From: Heterostelium multicystogenum
Taxonomy: Eukaryota > Evosea > Eumycetozoa > Acytosteliales > Acytosteliaceae
Direction of reading: 5' to 3'
NCBI GenBank assembly: GCA_003667245.1
Contig: RCNN01000054.1
Span: forward strand, 1-11,738
DNA length: 11,738 bases
This document shows positions 7,239-11,738 of this stretch, piece by piece; position 1 is the stretch's first letter; each line of letters starts with the position of its first letter. Made by a program: the position numbers and the translations under genes. The notes below the pieces were generated by a model. It saw nothing but the letters and a program-made list of their open reading frames with translations, was not told where the DNA came from and searched no databases.

Positions 7239-8655
7239 TCAGATCAATTCGCGAACGTCGATGAAACGACCGTTGACGGCAGCCGCAGCAGCCATGGCCG
7301 GGCTGACGAGGTGGGTACGGCCACCGGCGCCCTGACGCCCTTCGAAGTTACGGTTGGAGGTGGACGCGCAGTGCTCGCCCGACTCCAAACGGTCCGGGTT
7401 CATCGCCAGGCACATCGAGCAGCCCGGCTCACGCCATTCAAAACCGGCTTCGAGGAAGATCTTGTCGAGGCCTTCGGCTTCAGCCTGGGCCTTGACCAGG
7501 CCCGAACCTGGCACCACGATCGCCTGCTTGATGGTCGAGGCGACTTTGCGGCCCTTGGCGATCACCGCCGCAGCGCGCAAATCCTCGATCCGCGAGTTGG
7601 TGCAGGAGCCGATGAACACGCGATCCAGCTGGATGTCGGTAATCGCCTGATTGGCTTTCAAGCCCATGTACTTCAAGGCGCGCTCGATGGAACCACGCTT
7701 GACCAGGTCGGTTTCCTTGGCCGGGTCCGGCACGTTCTGGTCAACGGCCAACACCATTTCCGGCGAGGTGCCCCAGCTGACTTGCGGCTTGATCTGGGCG
7801 GCATCGAGAGTAACCACGGTGTCGAACACCGCATCGGCGTCGGAAACCAGGTCTTTCCAGGCTTCGACAGCGGCGTCCCAATCAGCACCGGCAGGTGCGA
7901 ACGGGCGACCCTTGACGTAGGCAATGGTCTTTTCGTCCGCCGCCACCATGCCCACGCGGGCACCGGCTTCGATGGACATGTTGCAGATGGTCATGCGGCC
8001 TTCGATGGACAGGTCGCGAATCGCGCTGCCGGCGAATTCGATGGCGTGGCCATTACCGCCGGCGGTGCCGATCTTGCCGATCACCGCGAGGACGATGTCC
8101 TTGCAGTGACGCCGAAAGGCAACTCACCTTCCACCGACACCAACATGTTCTTCATTTTCTTGGCGACGAGGCACTGGGTGGCGAATACATGTTCCACCTC
8201 GGAGGTACCAATACCGTGGGCCAGGGCGCCAAACGCCCCGTGGGTAGAGGTGTGGGAGTCACCGCAGACCACGGTCATGCCAGGCAAGGTGGCGCCCTGC
8301 TCCGGGCCGATCACGTGGACAATGCCCTGGCGCACGTCATTCATCTTGAATTCGGTGATGCCATATTCGTCGCAGTAATCATCGAGGGTCTGCACCTGGA
8401 GGCGCGACACGGTGTCGACAATGGCGTCGATCCCGCCTTTACGCTCCGGGTGGTCGGCACGTTGTGGTCCGGGGTGGCGATGATCGAGTCGACGCGCCAA
8501 GGCTTGCGCCCGGCCAGTCGCAGGCCTTCGAACGCTTGGGGCGAGGTCACTTCATGGATGATGTGACGGTCGATGTAGATCAGCGACGACCCATCATCGC
8601 GCCGTTTCACTTCATGGGAATCCCAAAGCTTGTCGTAAAGCGTTTTGCCGGCCAT
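7239..8655 (-). CDS. leuC: 3-isopropylmalate dehydratase large subunit LeuC (frame broken by apparent indel errors)
   Basis: LeuC is the aconitase-family large subunit carrying the [4Fe-4S] cluster of isopropylmalate isomerase. The ATG at 8655 ([16 protein letters not shown]) follows GAGGA by 7 bases; a GTG directly before it is poorly spaced. Cluster ligands are the Cys of IGSCTNSR (codon 7602-7604) and the two Cys of [11 protein letters not shown] (about 7408-7425). Other signatures are [28 protein letters not shown] and [19 protein letters not shown]. Two missing bases, at 8448-8450 (CCCC read as CCC on the coding strand) and 8101-8102 (AAA read as AA), break the frame. Corrected, the protein has 472 residues, normal for the family. 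It is the first gene of the leu cluster and diverges from lysR. Confidence 0.96.
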
Positions 8656-8728
8656 CACGCGGTCCTCATCAGGTGTTTCTATGCCCCGGGCCTTGAACGA
8701 TTCAATAACCCTTTGGCTTGTGAGGCTG

Positions 8729-8757
8729 ATGGTATGGCGCTACATTAAATAACTCAA
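8729..8757 (-). promoter_or_regulatory. Candidate promoter for the leuC operon
   Basis: On the minus strand TTGAGT (8752-8757) and TACCAT (8729-8734) are 17 bases apart, each matching four of six sigma-70 consensus positions. They lie about 75 bases upstream of the leuC ATG. Transcription from here would leave a leader of roughly 65 bases, too short for a leucine-rich leader peptide with attenuator, so control is more likely by a protein such as the divergent LysR regulator. Confidence 0.35.
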
Positions 8758-8758
8758 A

Positions 8759-8774
8759 TTCATATTTTTTATGC
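8759..8774. promoter_or_regulatory. Candidate LysR-type operator in the leuC-lysR gap
   Basis: Within the AT-rich middle of the 145-bp divergent region, CATA and TATG flank a T5 spacer (8761-8773), and TTCATATTTTTTA (8759-8771) fits the loose T-N11-A pattern of LysR-family sites. It lies just upstream of the candidate -35 of leuC and about 27 bases before the lysR ATG, a typical place for a shared autoregulatory site. The pattern is weak and AT-rich DNA gives chance hits. Confidence 0.25.
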
Positions 8775-8800
8775 TTTGGATTACCAGCTGGAATAGCACA

Positions 8801-9693
8801 ATGGACCTGGCCAACCTCAATGCCTTTATCGCCATCGCCGAGACCGGCAGCTTCTCCGGTGGCCGGTGAACGCCTGCACCTGACCCAACCGGCCATCAGC
8901 AAGCGCATCGCCGGCCTGGAGCAACAATTAAAGGTGCGCCTGTTCGACGGCTGGGGCGTGAAGTCGGCCTCACCGAAGCCGGACGGGCGCTGCTGCCCCG
9001 GGCGTATCAGATTCTCAATGTACTGGACGACACCCGCCGCGCCCTGACCAACCTGACCGGCGAGGTCAGCGGTCGTCTCACCCTGGCCACCAGCCATCAC
9101 ATCGGCCTGCATCGCCTGCCGCCCGTACTGCGAACGTTTACCCGGGAAACCCGAACGTCGCCCTGGATATTCAGTTTCTCGATTCGGAAGTGGCCTACGA
9201 AGAAATCCTCCATGGCCGCGCCGAAGTGGCCGTAATCACCCTGGCGCCGGAGCCCCCACACGCTGGTGCGGGCCACCCCGGTGTGGGACGACCCGCTGGA
9301 TTTCGTGGTGGCGCCGGAACACAGCCTGATCAGCAACGGCAGCGTCAGCCTGGCGGACATCGCCCGACACCCGGCGGTGTTTCCCGGCGGCAACACCTTT
9401 ACCCACCATATCGTGCAGCGGCTGTTCGAGGCCCAGGGCCTGACGCCAAAACATCGCCATGAGCACCAACTACCTGGAAACCATCAAGATGATGGTCTCC
9501 ATTGGCCTTGCCTGGAGCGTATTGCCGCGCACCATGCTCGATGACCAGGTGGCACGCATCGCTTTGCCGGGCATACAGCTCAGTCGCCAGCTAGGCTATA
9601 TCGTGCACACCGAAAGGACGCTGTCGAACGCTGCGCGGGCTTTCATGAGCCTAATTGGATGCACAGGTCGATCTGCCAGGGAATCAGGCTTGA
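8801..9693 (+). CDS. LysR-type transcriptional regulator (frame broken by apparent indel errors)
   Basis: The N-terminal winged helix-turn-helix reads MDLANLNAFIAIAETGSFS followed by ERLHLTQPAISKRIAGLEQQL, the standard LysR signature. A periplasmic-binding-like effector domain follows (ATSHHIGLHRLPPVL, ILHGRAEVAVITLAP, then MVSIGLAWSVLPRTM near the end). Six single-base changes break the frame: extra at 8858-8859, missing at 8948, missing at 9147-9149, extra at 9253-9257, extra at 9448-9451 and extra at 9653-9654. Corrected, it is 296 residues and stops at TGA 9691-9693; uncorrected, the last segment reads on to 9710. The ribosome site is weak. The gene diverges from leuC, as in P. aeruginosa (PA3122 as I recall), so control of the leu genes is plausible, but target and effector are unproven. 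Confidence 0.9.
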
Positions 9694-9757
9694 ATCGCCG
9701 TGGCCCGTAGACCGTGGAACCCGCGCCGAACGCCCATCGAGCCAAGGCCCTTTGATA

Positions 9758-11738
9758 ATGCGCAACCCCGTCGATACCGTGCCACCCCTGCCCCGCATCT
9801 ACGCCCTGGACCCACAGGAGGCGGAGCAAAGCTGGGACAGCGCGCCGCAACTGCTGGCGGCGCTCAACGCTGCCCGGCTGGGCGCCTGGAGCTGGGAAAT
9901 CGATACCGGCCGGATCAGCTGGTCCCGAGGCACTCAAGCCCTGTTCGGCTTCGACCCGCGCCAGCCGCTGCCTGAAGACCTGGAGTACCTGGACCTGCTG
10001 GCCCCCGAGGACCGCGCCAAGGTGGTCCGGGCCTTTCATGCGGTGCTGGCCGGCGAACCCGCTGTCCAGGCCATGCACCACCGTATCCAATGGCCCGATG
10101 GCAGCCTGCACTGGCTGGAAATCAACGGCAGCCTGCTACCGGACAAGGCCGGGCGTCGGCGAATGATCGGGGTGATCCGCGAAATCACCCACCAGCGCGA
10201 GCGCGAACACGCCCTCAGCCATTCGGAAAAGCGCTTCGCCACCCTGTTCCATTTGTGCCCGCTGATGGTCCTGCTGACCCGCCAGGCGGACGGCCTGATC
10301 AGCGAAGCCAACCAGTATTTCGAGAGCCTGTTCGGCTGGCCGTTGGCCGATGCCATTGGCCGCAGCACATTGGAGCTGGGCCTCTGGGTACACCCCGAAC
10401 AACGCGCGCATCTGGTCAAGGCCACCCAGCGCAAAGGCGCCCCCATCACCATGGAAGTGCAGTTTCGCGCCAGCAACGGGCAGGTCCACGATGGCACCCT
10501 CAGCGCCCAGAAAGTCGAGCTGGACGGCGAGGACTACCTGATCAGCACCTTCCTCGACACCACCGAGCGCAAGAATGCCGAGCAGGCCCTCAAGGACAGC
10601 CAGGAACGCCTGGACCTGGCCCTGGACTCGGCGCAACTGGGCACCTGGGACTGGCACATCCCCAGCGGCATGCTCTATGGCTCGGCCCGCGCCGCCCAAC
10701 TGCACGGGCTGGAACCCCAACCGTTCCACGAATCCTTCGAGGCCTTCTTTGAAGGCATGCCCCAGGAAGAGCGCGAGAGCATGCGCAACGCCTACCGCAC
10801 CCTGCGCGAAGGCCCGGCGGGCAACTACCAACTGACGTACCGCGTGCAACTGGAAGACGGCAGTTCACGCTACCTGGAAAGCCGCGCCCGCCTGTATCGC
10901 GATGACACGGGCGTACCGTTGCGAATGGCCGGGACCCTGCTCGACATCACCGACCAGGTTGAACGTGAGCAGCGCCTGATCGCATCCGAAGAAAAATTCG
11001 CCAGCCTGTTCCTCGCCAGCCCCGACCCGATCTGCGTGACGCGCCTGGAGACCGGCCAGTTTATCGAGATCAACCCGGCCTTCACCCAGACCTTCGGCTG
11101 GACCGCCGCCGAGGTGCTCAACAACAACGCCGAGCAGATCGGCTTGTGGGAGGAGTCCAGCCAACGCCTGCAGCGCATCGAGCAGGTGATCCGCGAACAA
11201 TCCCTGAGCAACGTGGCAATCACCGTTCATCACAAGAACGGCCAGACCCTGAACTGTGTAATATCCAGCCGCCTGATCCAGGTCAGCGACCAACCCTGCA
11301 TCGTCACCACCCTGCGGGACATCACCCAACAACAACGCTCGGAAGCGGCGCTCAAGGCCAGCGAAGAGAAGTTCGCCAAGGCCTTTCATTCCAGCCCCGA
11401 TGCGGTGTCGATCACCGAGCGCGATACCGGGCGCTACGTGGAGGTCAATGACGGTTTCTGCCGCCTCACCGGCTACCGCGCCGAAGAAGCGATCGGCCTG
11501 ACGCTGTACCAGATCGGCATCTGGGCCGATGAAAACCAGCGCGCGGCGTTATTGGCCGAGTTGCAGATCAAGGGCCGCATTCATCACCTGGAAATGCTCT
11601 GGCACAACAAGCGCGGCGAAGTGCTGGCGGTTGAAGTGTCGGTGGAGCCCATCACCCTCAATGAAACCCCCTGCCTGTTGCTGACCGCCCGGGACGTCAG
11701 CCTGCTGAAAAACGCCCAGGCGCAGATTCGCCACCTGG
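9758..11738 (+). CDS. Multi-PAS sensor protein (five tandem PAS domains), C-terminus beyond window
   Basis: One unbroken frame of 660 codons runs from ATG 9758 to the right edge, so the gene is 3'-truncated by the window. No signal peptide or membrane segment is visible; the N-terminus is short and polar. Five PAS/PAC units can be seen: about residues 31-148 (LNAARLGAWSW; PAC end GVIREITHQ), 155-272 (SEKRFATLF; FLDTTERK), 282-402 (LALDSAQLGTWDW; AGTLLDITDQ), 410-526 (SEEKFASLF; TLRDITQQQ) and 535-652 (SEEKFAKAF; TARDVSLLK). Units 1 and 3 resemble each other, and 2, 4 and 5 resemble each other, suggesting duplication. Such arrays usually precede GGDEF/EAL or histidine kinase domains; which one applies here cannot be seen. 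An AAGG lies 10 bases before the ATG. Ligands are not predictable; no LOV-type Cys motif is visible. It follows lysR by 64 bp on the same strand. Confidence 0.9.
   Translation, partial: MRNPVDTVPPLPRIYALDPQEAEQSWDSAPQLLAALNAARLGAWSWEIDTGRISWSRGTQALFGFDPRQPLPEDLEYLDLLAPEDRAKVVRAFHAVLAGEPAVQAMHHRIQWPDGSLHWLEINGSLLPDKAGRRRMIGVIREITHQREREHALSHSEKRFATLFHLCPLMVLLTRQADGLISEANQYFESLFGWPLADAIGRSTLELGLWVHPEQRAHLVKATQRKGAPITMEVQFRASNGQVHDGTLSAQKVELDGEDYLISTFLDTTERKNAEQALKDSQERLDLALDSAQLGTWDWHIPSGMLYGSARAAQLHGLEPQPFHESFEAFFEGMPQEERESMRNAYRTLREGPAGNYQLTYRVQLEDGSSRYLESRARLYRDDTGVPLRMAGTLLDITDQVEREQRLIASEEKFASLFLASPDPICVTRLETGQFIEINPAFTQTFGWTAAEVLNNNAEQIGLWEESSQRLQRIEQVIREQSLSNVAITVHHKNGQTLNCVISSRLIQVSDQPCIVTTLRDITQQQRSEAALKASEEKFAKAFHSSPDAVSITERDTGRYVEVNDGFCRLTGYRAEEAIGLTLYQIGIWADENQRAALLAELQIKGRIHHLEMLWHNKRGEVLAVEVSVEPITLNETPCLLLTARDVSLLKNAQAQIRHL

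Noticed and set aside
7311..8378. Plus-strand open frame of 355 codons opposite leuC, and a similar one at 6070-7131
   Set aside because: Both are antisense to leuC or to leuD and the methyltransferase gene, which carry clear family motifs.
8656..8730. Leucine leader peptide or attenuator before leuC
   Set aside because: No short open frame rich in leucine codons and no terminator-like hairpin is seen in the short leader.
2096..9693. True pseudogenisation of the leu/asd/lysR region
   Set aside because: All breaks are single-base run-length changes, no substitution-type stop is present, conserved motifs are intact, and asd is normally indispensable.
10136..10849. Minus-strand open frames inside the PAS gene (also 9596-10111 and 10865-11389)
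   Set aside because: The plus strand has a single continuous frame with repeated PAS signatures over 660 codons. The minus frames are shadows.

Overview
The window looks like a core-chromosome segment of a Pseudomonas of the P. fluorescens lineage. Codon use is GC-rich. The gene order matches what I recall of the P. aeruginosa PA3115-PA3122 block. Two REPIN elements of the kind typical of fluorescent pseudomonads lie between genes. I see no prophage, insertion sequence, integron, CRISPR array, tRNA or rRNA.

Layout. On the minus strand, read from about 8655 down to 1, the order is leuC, leuD, REPIN 2, a class I SAM methyltransferase gene, leuB, asd, terminator, REPIN 1, a usg-1/asd-like paralogue, and the 5' two thirds or so of fimV, which runs off the left edge. 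On the plus strand, divergent from leuC, are a LysR-type regulator (8801-9693) and the N-terminal 660 residues of a protein with five tandem PAS domains (9758 to the right edge).

How the genes work together. LeuC and LeuD form isopropylmalate isomerase and LeuB is isopropylmalate dehydrogenase, so together they cover the middle of leucine synthesis. Asd makes aspartate semialdehyde, the branch point to lysine/diaminopimelate, threonine and methionine. The Usg-1-like protein keeps the Asd fold but appears to have lost both catalytic residues. FimV is the inner-membrane, peptidoglycan-binding hub for type IV pilus and polar functions. The LysR regulator is placed to control leuC and itself from the shared 145-bp intergenic region. 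The PAS protein is a cytoplasmic sensor whose output domain lies outside the window.

Sequence quality dominates the reading. I count 22 single-base frame breaks in seven genes: fimV, usg-1, asd, the methyltransferase, leuD, leuC and lysR. Each changes the length of a run of identical bases or doubles or drops a base. Correcting them gives lengths that are exact multiples of three in every complete gene, with family-typical sizes (336, 370, 254, 214, 472 and 296 residues). These are almost certainly sequencing or consensus errors, not pseudogenes. leuB and the PAS gene are unbroken. I found no convincing new biological system. The points most worth a second look are the catalytically degenerate Asd paralogue, the inverted REPIN pair, the methyltransferase embedded among the leu genes, and the PAS array.
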